DNA from: Thermococcus sp. Bubb.Bath
GTDB lineage: Archaea > Methanobacteriota_B > Thermococci > Thermococcales > Thermococcaceae
Assembly (NCBI RefSeq): GCF_012027595.1
Contig: NZ_SNUR01000001.1
Location: 744,001 to 808,000, forward strand
DNA: 64,000 nt
Direction: 5' to 3'
Made by a program: the position numbers and the translations under genes. Every line of letters starts with the position of its first letter. Within the stretch, counting starts at the first letter, position 1. The notes under the pieces are model-generated. The model was not told where the DNA came from and searched no databases. It worked only from the letters and a program-made list of their open reading frames with translations. This document shows, piece after piece, positions 33,673-43,804 of this stretch.

Positions 33673-35103
33673 TTAACCCCTAATCCTCTTCCACACAGTG
33701 CCCTGTGGCGTGTCCTCGAGCTGGATTCCGAGCTCCCTCAGCTCCGCCCTTATCTTGTCCGCCAGCGCGAAGTTCCTCTCCTTCCTAAGCTGAGAGCGAA
33801 CCTCTATGAGGAGCTTTATCAGGGCCTCTTCTTCTCCGGCCTTCTGTTCCTTGAAGTAGTCCTCGAAGATTCCGAAAACCTCGCTCACCATCTTGAAGAA
33901 CTCCCAGGCCTTCCTCAGAATGCTCTCCTTCGGCTTCTCGACCTGTGTCAGGTAGCGGTTGACGGCGTTGCTCACCTCGAAGACCGGTTTGAGGGCCTCA
34001 GCTGTGTTGAAGTCGTCATCCATAGCCTCGTAGAACTTCTCCCTCGCGTTTCTGATGGCCTCATAAGCTTTGAACTCTTCCTCCCCCCACTTGAAGGATA
34101 TCTCGGCCCTTTCCATCGCCACGCGGATGTTCTCGAGGGTGTTATAAAGGCGCTCAAGGTTGTTCTTGGCGTGCTCAAGACCCTCCTCAGTGTAGTCGAG
34201 GGGTGACCTGTAGTGCCTCTGCAGGACGAAGAGCCTTATCACCTCCGGGTCGTAGCGCTGGAGGGCTTCCCTTATCGTCACGAAGTTGCCGAGGCTCTTG
34301 CTCATCTTCTCGCCGTTCACCATGAGGAAGCCCGTGTGCATCCAGTAGCGGACCCACTCGTGGCCGGTGCACGCTTCCGTCTGGGCTATCTCGTTCTCGT
34401 GGTGCGGGAAGATAAGGTCGTTTCCTCCGCCGTGGATGTCAAAGCTCTCTCCCAAATACTTCGTGCTCATCGTGGAGCACTCGATGTGCCATCCGGGCCT
34501 TCCCTCTCCCCACGGGCTCTCCCACTTGGGCTCTCCGGGCTTGGCCTTCTTCCAGAGGGCGAAGTCTTCTGGATTCTTCTTGCCCTCACCGGGCTCAACG
34601 CGGGCCCCCTTAACGAGCTCCTCGACCTTTATCTTACTCAGCTTTCCATAGTCCTTGAACTTCCTGACTTCAAAGTAGACTCCATCGCTGCCTTCGTAGG
34701 CGTAGCCCTTCTCCTGGAGCTTCCTTACAAAGTTAATGATGTCCTGGATGTGCTCAGTGACACGGGGATAAATGTCAGCAGGCTTAACCTTTAGGGCGTT
34801 CATATCTTCTAGGAAATATTTGAGGAAGTTCTCCGCGAGCTCCTTGGGGTCTCCCCCAGTTTCATTTGCGCGCTTGATGATTTTATCGTCTATGTCCGTG
34901 AAGTTCATGACCATGAGGACTGTGTAGCCTTTGTGCTCAAGGTAGCGCCTTATCACGTCGAAGGCGATGTAAGTCCTCGCGTGGCCGATGTGGGTGTAAT
35001 CGTAAACCGTTGGCCCGCAGACGTACATCCTGACCTCGCCATCTCGCAGGGGTTTGAACTCCTCCTTCTGCCTCGTCAGGGTGTTGTAGATTTTGATCCC
35101 CAT
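33673..35103 (-). CDS. cysS: Cysteinyl-tRNA synthetase
   Basis: 476 aa class I synthetase charging tRNA-Cys. CGPTVYDYTHIGHAR carries a zinc cysteine and the HIGH motif near residues 28-42; GWHIECS and HHENEIAQ supply further zinc ligands; KMSKS lies near residue 268. ATG 35103 follows GGTGGTGAAA, and the longer frame crosses into the FKBP promoter. Divergent from the FKBP gene. Confidence 0.96.
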   Translation of the reverse strand: MGIKIYNTLTRQKEEFKPLRDGEVRMYVCGPTVYDYTHIGHARTYIAFDVIRRYLEHKGYTVLMVMNFTDIDDKIIKRANETGGDPKELAENFLKYFLEDMNALKVKPADIYPRVTEHIQDIINFVRKLQEKGYAYEGSDGVYFEVRKFKDYGKLSKIKVEELVKGARVEPGEGKKNPEDFALWKKAKPGEPKWESPWGEGRPGWHIECSTMSTKYLGESFDIHGGGNDLIFPHHENEIAQTEACTGHEWVRYWMHTGFLMVNGEKMSKSLGNFVTIREALQRYDPEVIRLFVLQRHYRSPLDYTEEGLEHAKNNLERLYNTLENIRVAMERAEISFKWGEEEFKAYEAIRNAREKFYEAMDDDFNTAEALKPVFEVSNAVNRYLTQVEKPKESILRKAWEFFKMVSEVFGIFEDYFKEQKAGEEEALIKLLIEVRSQLRKERNFALADKIRAELRELGIQLEDTPQGTVWKRIRG

Positions 35104-35206
35104 TTTCACCACCGGGCGCTTTTGGGAGTGGCTTTTTATTAGCTTATCGTTGCGGGAAAGCTTAAAAACCACCCACCCAAGTGGGGGTAGAAGAAAGGAG
35201 GAGGTT

Positions 35207-36193
35207 ATGCTTATGACGAAGGTTCAGAAGGGAGACGTTGTAAGGCTCCAATACACGGGAAAAGTCAAGGAAACCGGCGAGATATTCGACACGACTTATG
35301 AGGAAGTCGCAAAAGAAGCTGGGATTTACAGCGAGAAGGGCATCTACGGCCCGGTCCCGATAGCGGTTGGAGCGGGCCACGTTCTCCAGGGCCTGGATGA
35401 GCAGCTCGACGGCCTTGAGGTTGGAAAGAAGTACAAGATAATCGTTCCGCCCGAGAAGGGCTTTGGGAAGCGCGACCCCAAGCTGATAAAGGTGTTCACC
35501 CTCGGCCAGCTCAGGAGGGCCGGTATTTACCCCATCCCCGGGATGCCGATAGAGCTTGAGACGAGCGAGGGCAAGAAAATCAAGGGGAGGGTAATGACAG
35601 TCAGCGGTGGAAGGGTCAGGATAGACTTCAACCACCCCTACGCCGGCAAGCACCTCGTCTACGAGGTTGAGATAATCGAGAAGATAGATGACCCGATAGA
35701 GAAGGTCAAAGCCCTCATAGAGCTCCGCATGCCCAAGGTTGACCGCGACAAGGTCATGATCGAGGTCGGCGAGAAGGACGTCACCATCGACTTCCACAGG
35801 GTCCTCGACCAGATCGACAAGAACACCCTAGTTCTCAGCGAGATAGTTCTTGAGAGCGACCTGAAGTTCATAGGCTACGAAGAGGCCAAGTTCAAGCCGA
35901 ACGTTGAGGAGCTCCTCAAGCCGCCGGAGGAAGAGGCCGAAGAGGAAGCCGCAGAAGAGACAGCGGAAGTAGAAGAGAAAGCCTCCGAATCGGGGAAAAC
36001 CGCTGAGGGAACCCAGGAAACATCCAGAGAAGGCGAAGGGGAAGGAGAATCCGCCGAGGCCTCTAAGGGCCAGGAGAAGACTTCTGGAGAGGAAGAGACC
36101 GGAGAGGAAGCCCCATCCCCCGAGGAAGAAAAGGCTGAAGAGGGCCCGGCTGAAGAAACCTCCGAGAACCATGAGGAAAGCGCGGGCGAGTGA
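35207..36193 (+). CDS. FKBP-type peptidyl-prolyl isomerase with long acidic tail
   Basis: 328 aa archaeal long-form FKBP (prolyl isomerase and chaperone). The FK506-binding core is visible: QYTGKVKETGEIFDTTYEE near residue 13, VGAGHVLQGLDEQL near residue 50 and PPEKGFGKRDP near residue 77, with an inserted-in-flap domain (residues about 85-140). The last 85 residues are a low-complexity Glu/Ala/Ser tail. AAGGAGGAGG precedes two possible starts, ATG 35207 and ATG 35213. TATA-like GCTTAAAAACC lies at about 35160-35169. Confidence 0.92.
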   Translation: MLMTKVQKGDVVRLQYTGKVKETGEIFDTTYEEVAKEAGIYSEKGIYGPVPIAVGAGHVLQGLDEQLDGLEVGKKYKIIVPPEKGFGKRDPKLIKVFTLGQLRRAGIYPIPGMPIELETSEGKKIKGRVMTVSGGRVRIDFNHPYAGKHLVYEVEIIEKIDDPIEKVKALIELRMPKVDRDKVMIEVGEKDVTIDFHRVLDQIDKNTLVLSEIVLESDLKFIGYEEAKFKPNVEELLKPPEEEAEEEAAEETAEVEEKASESGKTAEGTQETSREGEGEGESAEASKGQEKTSGEEETGEEAPSPEEEKAEEGPAEETSENHEESAGE

Positions 36194-36238
36194 GCCCAAA
36201 CTTTTATAGTCTTTTCTTTTCCAGTTGTTTAAGGTGGG

Positions 36239-37156
36239 ATGATGGACTCGCTTCAGAGGGAGAGGCTTAACAGGCTCGTGATGGACCTCACCCACAGGTT
36301 CTCACGGGAGGACGAGAAGAAGATAAAAGACGCCCTCCTCGCCATGAGGAGAGTCATGGAGATTCCGATAGCATACATAGCACCATCCTCACGTTACCAT
36401 CCGGTTGTCGTGTTCAAAAGGCGCTTTGGCAACGTTGAAAAGGAAGCCATGGTATCCCTCCTGGAACTCAAGGTGCTGAACAGGTACAACATGCCCGGAT
36501 GGAGGAGGAGCGTGGAGTTCCGCCTCGACAGGGACGTGGTTTTCATCGAGCACGTTGGGGGCGTCGAAACCCTCTTCATAGGGGAGCCCGGAACCCTATC
36601 GCGCCTGAGGGACGCGCTCCGCAGAATACTGGAGCAGATGAGCTTCAGGCCGAGGAGCTTCGTCCTCTTCTACAACCACATCTACATGGACTTCGGAAAC
36701 AACCGCTTCATCAACCTCGAGCTTAGAGGGAGCGACCTGACGATACGGTTCGTGAACCTGAAGCCCAGCGAGGCAAGCAGGCTGCTCGGAAAGGCCATTC
36801 CATATATGGACTCGACCTTCGGGAACAAGAACGCCGACTTCTACAAGCTCCTTTTCATATACGCCTCTGAAACAGCAGGAACCTTTGACTGGTTCTTCCA
36901 CCGCTACGTTATGCCCCGCTTGAATCCGGAGCAGCGGAGCTTCCTTGAGGACATGCACGACTACCGCAACTTCATCCAGCTCTTATACACCCAGGTTTCA
37001 AGAATAAACAGGGACAGGCTCGGCGACGAAGTCGGCATCAGGGTCGTGAGGCGCTCAAACCCAAACAGGCCGCTGGAAATAGGCATAGCGTTCACAAACA
37101 GGGGAATTCTCATAAGGAGATACCCCAACACGGTAACCCTCAGCTTCATGGTGTGA
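36239..37156 (+). CDS. Conserved hypothetical protein (305 aa)
   Basis: 305 aa, no recognised domain, no signal peptide and no clear membrane segment. Mixed alpha/beta with many Arg and Phe residues (FHRYVMPRLNPEQRSF near residue 222). It appears to be a soluble Thermococcales-type protein of unknown role. GGTGGG precedes ATG-ATG at 36239. The CPBP protease gene follows after 4 nt, so they form an operon. Confidence 0.75.
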   Translation: MMDSLQRERLNRLVMDLTHRFSREDEKKIKDALLAMRRVMEIPIAYIAPSSRYHPVVVFKRRFGNVEKEAMVSLLELKVLNRYNMPGWRRSVEFRLDRDVVFIEHVGGVETLFIGEPGTLSRLRDALRRILEQMSFRPRSFVLFYNHIYMDFGNNRFINLELRGSDLTIRFVNLKPSEASRLLGKAIPYMDSTFGNKNADFYKLLFIYASETAGTFDWFFHRYVMPRLNPEQRSFLEDMHDYRNFIQLLYTQVSRINRDRLGDEVGIRVVRRSNPNRPLEIGIAFTNRGILIRRYPNTVTLSFMV

Positions 37157-37160
37157 GCCC

Positions 37161-37784
37161 ATGGAAAGAGCCTCCATTCTCTTTTTCACCTTGCTCCCGC
37201 TGGTCATTCTCGCAAGGTACTCTCCTTTTGGGGAAGGATTGGGGGCATGGGCGGCATGGTTGCTGGTGGTTTATCTCGCGGTTCCCCTCGTTGCTTCAAA
37301 GGCCCTTGGGTTCAGTTTGAGAGAAGTCGGGATAAAGTCACCTAATAAGAAGGGGCTCAGGATTACTCTTATTCTACTGATTTTCGCTGCATTTCTAAGC
37401 GTGGAAGGAACTCTTGTTCCCTCAATGGTGGCCTACTACCCCAGGTTCGCTTTCGATGGCTGGTGGGGTTTTCTGAGGGGGGAACTGATAATGGGGACAA
37501 TAATGCTCGCCCACGAGGCTTTCTTCAGGGGCTTTCTGCTCTTTCCGCTCGCCAGAAAAAACAGGTGGGGGGCGATAATTGCCCAGGACGTTCCCTACGC
37601 GCTGGTTCACATAGGAAAGCCAGGAATTGAGATCCCATACTCTCTTCTGGCGGGGATAGTCTTCGGCTGGGCCGACATAGAGGGGGAGAGCTTCGTTCCC
37701 AGCTTTCTCGTGCACTGGATTGGATCTGCGTTCTTCGACCTCCTGTGCTTGCTTGCGAAAACTGGTCACCTGCCGTGGATTTAA
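37161..37784 (+). CDS. CPBP (CAAX-type) intramembrane protease family protein
   Basis: 207 aa with about six hydrophobic segments. The family motifs are present in altered form: HEAFFRG near residue 118 in place of the usual EExxFRG, then LVHIG near residue 150 and HWIGSAFFD near residue 188. Because the first glutamate is His, activity is uncertain. CPBP proteins cleave membrane or prenylated substrates and often serve in bacteriocin immunity; the target here is unknown. Starts 4 nt after the preceding gene's stop. Confidence 0.8.
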   Translation: MERASILFFTLLPLVILARYSPFGEGLGAWAAWLLVVYLAVPLVASKALGFSLREVGIKSPNKKGLRITLILLIFAAFLSVEGTLVPSMVAYYPRFAFDGWWGFLRGELIMGTIMLAHEAFFRGFLLFPLARKNRWGAIIAQDVPYALVHIGKPGIEIPYSLLAGIVFGWADIEGESFVPSFLVHWIGSAFFDLLCLLAKTGHLPWI

Positions 37785-37855
37785 TCCCCTTTTCTCCACA
37801 GAGGAGCTACAAACACAGCGGAGAAAGGAAAGGGAGAAGCAAAGAAAATGAAAAC

Positions 37856-39178
37856 TCACTGCAGCATGCCCTCAAGCTTCTCAACGAACTGGATGCTCCT
37901 CTTTATGTCCGCGAAGTAGTTCTTGGCTCTCTCGACGTGTTCTTTCTCGACCCGTCCGCCGCCGGCCAGTACGCTGGCTGGGGAAAGCAGCTGGACGGCA
38001 TAGCGCAGGCTGGTCTTCTCTCCGAGCTCCGCAAGGTATTCAATGGCCTCCTCGCTTATCTCAACCTTTTCCTCCTTGGCGCGGATTTTGACTATCTCCC
38101 TGACTTCCTCCTTCTTGTAGGGACGGGTGTTGATTATGAGGAGCCTGTCGAGCATGTCTATCGGAATCCCGTGCGGGGCTTTTATGTCGGTTCCCCTTAT
38201 CGTCGTCATGCCCCTGTTCGTCGCCAGGATCAGTATCGGCGCGAGCTCGCCTTCCATTGCCCTGGCGAGGAAGGAGAAGGCCTCTATGTCCAGCATGTGG
38301 CACTCGTCGATGAAGAGAACCCCCGGAACCAGGGTGGCCCTTCCCTCTTCTATCCACTTCTTGACGGTCTCGTCAACCCTGCTCCTGATCTCATCGCTTA
38401 TCTCAGCCCCGGAGCTGAATAGGAGGCCGAAGATGTTGCCGCGGGCGTTGGCAACGTCGAGGTCGTGCAGGGTGACCGTGTAGGTGAACTCCTTGATCTT
38501 GAGCACCGGGCCGCTCGGAAGGTTGACCTTCCTCTTGAGGAAGAGGCCTTCCTCCTCCCTAACGGTTCCAATCTTTGATATCCTGCCTGTTTCAGCGTCG
38601 ATCTGGATGACGTCGCCTTCCTCAACGTTCATGTCCATGAGCTGGTACGCTATCTCCCTTCCGGCCCTTACCGTCTTCTCGTCGTCCTTGGTGCGGAGGG
38701 TTATCATGACGCTCTCGGGAACCTCGACGTAGGGATTGAAAGGGTGCCTCGTCTTGTTCACCTCTATCTTCTTGAGTTCCCCCTCGTAGACCTTCTTCTC
38801 CTCGCTTATCCTGACGCCGATGGCCCTCCGCATGGCCTGCTTGAGGAACTCCGTCTTGTTGACCTCGCTGGAGTATATCTCGCTCCCCGCTATCTGGACG
38901 AAGGGTACATCCTCGCCGAGCTCCCTCGCTATGCCCATTGCTATGGCGGTCTTACCGCTCCCCGTCGGCCCGACGAGGAGAATCCCCTTGCCCGCGAGCT
39001 TGCCGCGCTTTATGAGCTCAACGGCTATTCCAGCGGCTTCTCTGGCTTCAGTCTGTCCGACCATCCCATCGGCGATGAACTCAGCCTTCCCGTCCTTGAG
39101 GCCGAGTCCCTTTATGTGGGAGTGCATTCCAATCCTCTCGAAGCTTCTTGGGGCGGTTACCTCCTCGATAACTGGCAT
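37856..39178 (-). CDS. TIP49 (RuvB-like) AAA+ ATPase
   Basis: 440 aa archaeal homologue of eukaryotic RUVBL1/2 (pontin/reptin). Walker A LVGPTGSGKTA near residue 68, an OB-fold insertion (residues about 125-280), Walker B VLFIDECHMLDIEAF near residue 288, sensor ATNRG near residue 321 and arginine finger region SLRYAVQLL near residue 395. In eukaryotes it serves chromatin remodelling and assembly of snoRNPs; the archaeal role is unclear. GGGTGAGG precedes the ATG. Confidence 0.95.
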   Translation of the reverse strand: MPVIEEVTAPRSFERIGMHSHIKGLGLKDGKAEFIADGMVGQTEAREAAGIAVELIKRGKLAGKGILLVGPTGSGKTAIAMGIARELGEDVPFVQIAGSEIYSSEVNKTEFLKQAMRRAIGVRISEEKKVYEGELKKIEVNKTRHPFNPYVEVPESVMITLRTKDDEKTVRAGREIAYQLMDMNVEEGDVIQIDAETGRISKIGTVREEEGLFLKRKVNLPSGPVLKIKEFTYTVTLHDLDVANARGNIFGLLFSSGAEISDEIRSRVDETVKKWIEEGRATLVPGVLFIDECHMLDIEAFSFLARAMEGELAPILILATNRGMTTIRGTDIKAPHGIPIDMLDRLLIINTRPYKKEEVREIVKIRAKEEKVEISEEAIEYLAELGEKTSLRYAVQLLSPASVLAGGGRVEKEHVERAKNYFADIKRSIQFVEKLEGMLQ

Positions 39179-39237
39179 GTCCTCACCCCCTTAATCTTTC
39201 CATGGGTTACTAAAAAAGGGGATTTAAAAATTTGACG

Positions 39238-40191
39238 CTACATATACTCCCGAAAGAAGTGTTCTATTACCCCAAAGGCTTTCTCTTCTGGCTTGTAGTC
39301 CTCAGCAGCTTCTCCAATGAGCCGGTGCTCACTGGCCCGTCCCCTAATGACCAGGGCCCGCCTCAGGGACGGGTAAGCGGCAACTGTGGAAGTGGTTAAA
39401 GCTGCAAACGGCGCCGTTATTCCGTAAGGATACAGAAGCTTCCCAAGGAAGAGACCAGATGCAAGGATGAGGAAGCTTAAAACCAAGCCAATCATGCGTT
39501 TCCCTTCCGAAATTGGGAACTCTACGTAGGGTACCCTTCCATCAACACCGTCAACATAGGCTCGATACGTGAATAGGCCGTATTTATAGGAGATTCCCCA
39601 TACGGGGTAATATACCAGACCCTCAGGTTTGATCTCAAAGGTAGGCATGCCCACTGCAACCCTGCTCCAGCGATAGTACTTCTTGGCTTCGTTCTCTAGA
39701 AGGGACCTTATCTCCCTCCTGAGAATGCCCTCTGCCTCTTCAACGTCGAGGGTTTTCTCAACAAGCTCACCTGTGACTCTTCCGTCGAAGTACTGTCTTC
39801 CCTTTGTCGGCAATGGGTAGTTCACAAGCTCACTAAAGCCCTCCGCCGCGGGAACGCTGACGTAGTTGAAGAACTCCACAAGCCCAGCACCATCTTCTGA
39901 GAACACTCCCTTCTTATGCGCCGAGCCGCGGGCCTTGACAAAGAACACATAAAACGGCACCCAGAGGAGCTTCCTCTCAACGAGCCTGGCCTTCCAACCA
40001 ATGTTGTTAGGCGAAAGCCTCTGGAGTTGTATAAACGAGACGAGCGGCTTCCAGGGGTCTTCCACCTTCAGAGGGTAGGTAAAAACCTCGGACTCCCCAA
40101 CAACTATCTGAAAGCCACAGTAGGGACAGGTAACCACACCCTTAACCTCAGTCTCGAATTCCGCACCGCAGTTAGGACATTTTATCCTCAT
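39238..40191 (-). CDS. Zinc-ribbon membrane protein, copy A2
   Basis: 317 aa. An N-terminal zinc ribbon (CPNCGAEFE ... CPYCGFQIV, residues 5-27) precedes a soluble domain and two hydrophobic segments near residues 237-270. The same plan and order occur in the protein at 58869-59762 (both have VFQGLVHYPVWE-like or EGLVYYPVWG blocks and FxNYVSVPA/FLGIPAGSP regions). Starts inside an ATGA overlap with copy A1 (40188). Function unknown; probably a membrane-surface protein acting with its partner. Confidence 0.8.
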   Translation of the reverse strand: MRIKCPNCGAEFETEVKGVVTCPYCGFQIVVGESEVFTYPLKVEDPWKPLVSFIQLQRLSPNNIGWKARLVERKLLWVPFYVFFVKARGSAHKKGVFSEDGAGLVEFFNYVSVPAAEGFSELVNYPLPTKGRQYFDGRVTGELVEKTLDVEEAEGILRREIRSLLENEAKKYYRWSRVAVGMPTFEIKPEGLVYYPVWGISYKYGLFTYRAYVDGVDGRVPYVEFPISEGKRMIGLVLSFLILASGLFLGKLLYPYGITAPFAALTTSTVAAYPSLRRALVIRGRASEHRLIGEAAEDYKPEEKAFGVIEHFFREYM

Positions 40192-41216
40192 CTCTCAACC
40201 CTCACGTCCCGCGCCATCTTTTTCCCGTAACCCTTTGCAAGCTCAAAACCAAGGTATGCACCCAATGCGGGAAGCACGAGAAAGAACGCACCGCTCCGTT
40301 TCAGCTCCCCAACAAACCTCCAGTATGAAAAGTTTCCATAGGCCGTAAGCGAGAGGGTAGAGATTAATATTCCGGCTAGAACCCACAGAAGATAAGCCAT
40401 TTTTCTCCAGATTCTGACGGGTTCAACGGCCAGTATCTCTTTTCCAGTACGGCCGTCGTAGGCCACGAAATACGTCCCACCATCGAATTCGTAGTAAACC
40501 TTCCACAGGGGATAGAAGACGATTGCGGTCTCCTCAACCTCCCCTTCAAAGCGAAAGCCCTTTACCTCACCGTCGCTAGGAACGTGCTTCTTCTTCGCGA
40601 GGTCTGATGCCATGTCGAGGAGGGCAAGCTTCGCCTCCTCAGCCTTAAAATCCGTGTTGAGGAACTCCAGCTCGAGCTCCTCCCACTTTTCGGGGGTGAG
40701 GCTTCGTATGGACAGCGGGTTGATCATGTAGCGCAGGTTGTCCTTCAGGTTCTTGAAGCCAAAGTAGGTCCTGACGAACTTCTCCGCGAGGGTTTCCACG
40801 GCGATGTCGTAAACACCCCTTCTTCCAGAGATGCACACGATGCTCTCATCTTTGAACTCCTGATGTTTTGTCACCAGTCTTTTCTTATCTCCTTTTTTCT
40901 CGTAAACCACAAACCTAATGTAGCCCCTACCAGAAACCCTGCCAAACCAGAGGGGAACGTAGACACCTTCTACTTTGACCACGTGGATCTTTCCCCGAAT
41001 ACCTCTAAAGTCCTTATCCCGTCTCACCCTCTCATTAAAGGAGTGGAGAATCTCTTTCTTGGGCAAACCATCGACAAAAAAGACGTTCTCTTCGGCAAAG
41101 ATTTTATCATAGGCGTTGGGGTAACCGCAGTATGGACAAACGACGATTATATCCTCAGGTGTTACTTCAAGAGAGGCACCGCAGTGTTCGCACTTGAGGA
41201 CTTCGATTATTACCAC
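40188..41216 (-). CDS. Zinc-ribbon membrane protein, copy A1 (TFIIB-type ribbon)
   Basis: 342 aa. A zinc ribbon (CEHCGASLE ... CPYCGYPN, residues 8-32) leads into a large soluble domain with FYPLWKVYYEFDGG near residue 240 and two hydrophobic segments near residues 271-320. It is a paralogue of the protein at 57880-58869 in ribbon, block order and size. GTG 41216 is taken as the start; no strong site is seen. Followed by copy A2 with a 4-nt overlap. Role unknown. Confidence 0.8.
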   Translation of the reverse strand: MVIIEVLKCEHCGASLEVTPEDIIVVCPYCGYPNAYDKIFAEENVFFVDGLPKKEILHSFNERVRRDKDFRGIRGKIHVVKVEGVYVPLWFGRVSGRGYIRFVVYEKKGDKKRLVTKHQEFKDESIVCISGRRGVYDIAVETLAEKFVRTYFGFKNLKDNLRYMINPLSIRSLTPEKWEELELEFLNTDFKAEEAKLALLDMASDLAKKKHVPSDGEVKGFRFEGEVEETAIVFYPLWKVYYEFDGGTYFVAYDGRTGKEILAVEPVRIWRKMAYLLWVLAGILISTLSLTAYGNFSYWRFVGELKRSGAFFLVLPALGAYLGFELAKGYGKKMARDVRVER

Positions 41217-41353
41217 CAGGAAGAAGTAGAATTGAGAGTTTTAAGGTTTTTGGCTCAGGCCGTCGATCCCGGGCATCATTCACCCCAAAGGCCAATCTCA
41301 TCATCGCCTTGGGTAGTTGGGGTACGGGAATTTAAGGGTTCCCCCAAACAGTC

Positions 41354-42064
<711 letters not shown>

Positions 42065-43795
42065 TCACAGACTTCCAAGGAGGATGGTTAGGAGCTGGGT
42101 GGCCGCCTGACCACCACCTCCCATTCCCATCATCTTCTTCATGAGAATTATTCCAGCATACATACCCACCGCGAATATCCACAGCAGAATGACGAAGTAG
42201 CGGAGGGAAACGTAGAGGCTTCCTCCGTCGGCGGTCTTTATGGAGAGGGCCGAGAGAAGGGAGTGGATGATCATTATCGTCAGCATGATGTACATGACGA
42301 AAGACATTCCCGCGGGGGGGATAACGTGGATTATGTCACCTATGTACTCGGTTGGGATGTTGAGCTGGCCGAAGAGCGTGTTTATGGAGTCCGCCACCTG
42401 AAACGAAGCCGCCAGGGAGAACGCAAAAGCGGCGGTGAGACCGTAGATTATACCAACGAAGCTGCCCATGCTCTGCTGTCTCTTCCTCCTGAGCCTGACA
42501 AGTCTCTCGAAGTTCCTGCTTATGACGAGACCAACGTAATCCGGTTCAGCACCCATCCTAATGGCTTCCCTGAATATCTCGGAGAATATTCCTATCAGCC
42601 AGCTCCCAGTACCTGCTATGAAGAAGTCCCAGGCCCTCTCCCGGTCAACCCTCATCGCCAGGCGGCGGTAGAGAGCCCGGATATCCTCTGTCAGAGAACC
42701 GAAGTCGTGGGCGCTGAGGTACTTGAGGACGAGAACGAGGGAGCTTCCGCTTGCGGCCAGTGATGAGCTCATGCTCCTGATGAACGCACCGAAGTTTTCA
42801 TCCTTTCTGAATATCGACTCTTCTTCCTTCCCCGCCATTCTTCCCACGTAGTAAAGGGGGCTCAGGATCATGGCAACCACAAATGGTTCGGGGATATCAA
42901 ACCACTTCCTCAGGAGAGTGTAGTAGAGGAGGGCTACGATCACGATGCCCAGCAGCGAAATCTGGAGGGTCCTCCTAAGCCTCTTATCACGCTCCGTAAC
43001 TATACCGCGGTTTTCTGCCCATATCGGGTCGTCAGGCATCCTAAACTTAATGACGAGAAAAACGCCTATCTCAGCCGCAAGCACCATTGCAAGGGTGTAG
43101 AGGGCGAGTTTGCCTATGTCCTGACCTGTTATGATCGGCCCGATGATAATGAAGCTCGCCATGAAAACGACGGAGATGATTATGGATTCGTATATCTCCT
43201 TGAAGACATCAAGGTCATAGAGGGCACCCTCATAAAACGTCTGGTAGTCGTCCATAACGGTCTGCTGTTCCTGGAAGAGGTACTCCTTCAGGTCAACGCC
43301 GCTGTCGAGGGAGTAGGCCAGCCTGTCGAGGAAATCTGAAAAGACTTTACTCGGGGTTCTCCTGGCCAGGAAACGGAACGCCTCTGGAAGGGAGCGGTGG
43401 AGCTTGTGAACTATGACGTACACTTTCCGGAGTTCCGTCGCAATGGCTCCTAGCTTTGGATCTTTGGCAAGGACCTTCACGAGGTCTGCCCTGCCCATCT
43501 CACTGGTTGATAAAACGGCAAAGTATGTGATAAAGTACGGGATGCGGGAGGTTATCGAGATTTTCTTGGAGTCGGCCTTTATATAAGGATAAACCGCTGC
43601 ATAGATAAGCAAGATGAGGGGTATCGCATACATCAAACCTGCCAGCGCCATTGAGAGGCCGAGCAGACGTGTGAAAAGGGCGGTGAATATGAAGAGAACT
43701 ATGGAAAGGGCTAAGTACGGCAGAAGAACCTTGTTTATGTAGGTTTTCATATCGAGGTCTGCCTTGGTGAACACGCTGATCTTCCCGTCGCTCAT
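42065..43795 (-). CDS. arlJ: Archaellum membrane protein ArlJ (FlaJ)
   Basis: 576 aa type II-secretion F-family membrane protein. About nine hydrophobic segments in two T2SSF modules (residues about 100-230 and 330-490), the usual arlJ length. It forms the membrane base on which the ArlI ATPase drives archaellum assembly and rotation. Lies 9 nt downstream of arlI on the same strand. The frame is intact even though its partner arlI is truncated. Confidence 0.9.
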   Translation of the reverse strand: MSDGKISVFTKADLDMKTYINKVLLPYLALSIVLFIFTALFTRLLGLSMALAGLMYAIPLILLIYAAVYPYIKADSKKISITSRIPYFITYFAVLSTSEMGRADLVKVLAKDPKLGAIATELRKVYVIVHKLHRSLPEAFRFLARRTPSKVFSDFLDRLAYSLDSGVDLKEYLFQEQQTVMDDYQTFYEGALYDLDVFKEIYESIIISVVFMASFIIIGPIITGQDIGKLALYTLAMVLAAEIGVFLVIKFRMPDDPIWAENRGIVTERDKRLRRTLQISLLGIVIVALLYYTLLRKWFDIPEPFVVAMILSPLYYVGRMAGKEEESIFRKDENFGAFIRSMSSSLAASGSSLVLVLKYLSAHDFGSLTEDIRALYRRLAMRVDRERAWDFFIAGTGSWLIGIFSEIFREAIRMGAEPDYVGLVISRNFERLVRLRRKRQQSMGSFVGIIYGLTAAFAFSLAASFQVADSINTLFGQLNIPTEYIGDIIHVIPPAGMSFVMYIMLTIMIIHSLLSALSIKTADGGSLYVSLRYFVILLWIFAVGMYAGIILMKKMMGMGGGGQAATQLLTILLGSL

Positions 43796-43804
43796 GGTCT
43801 CACC

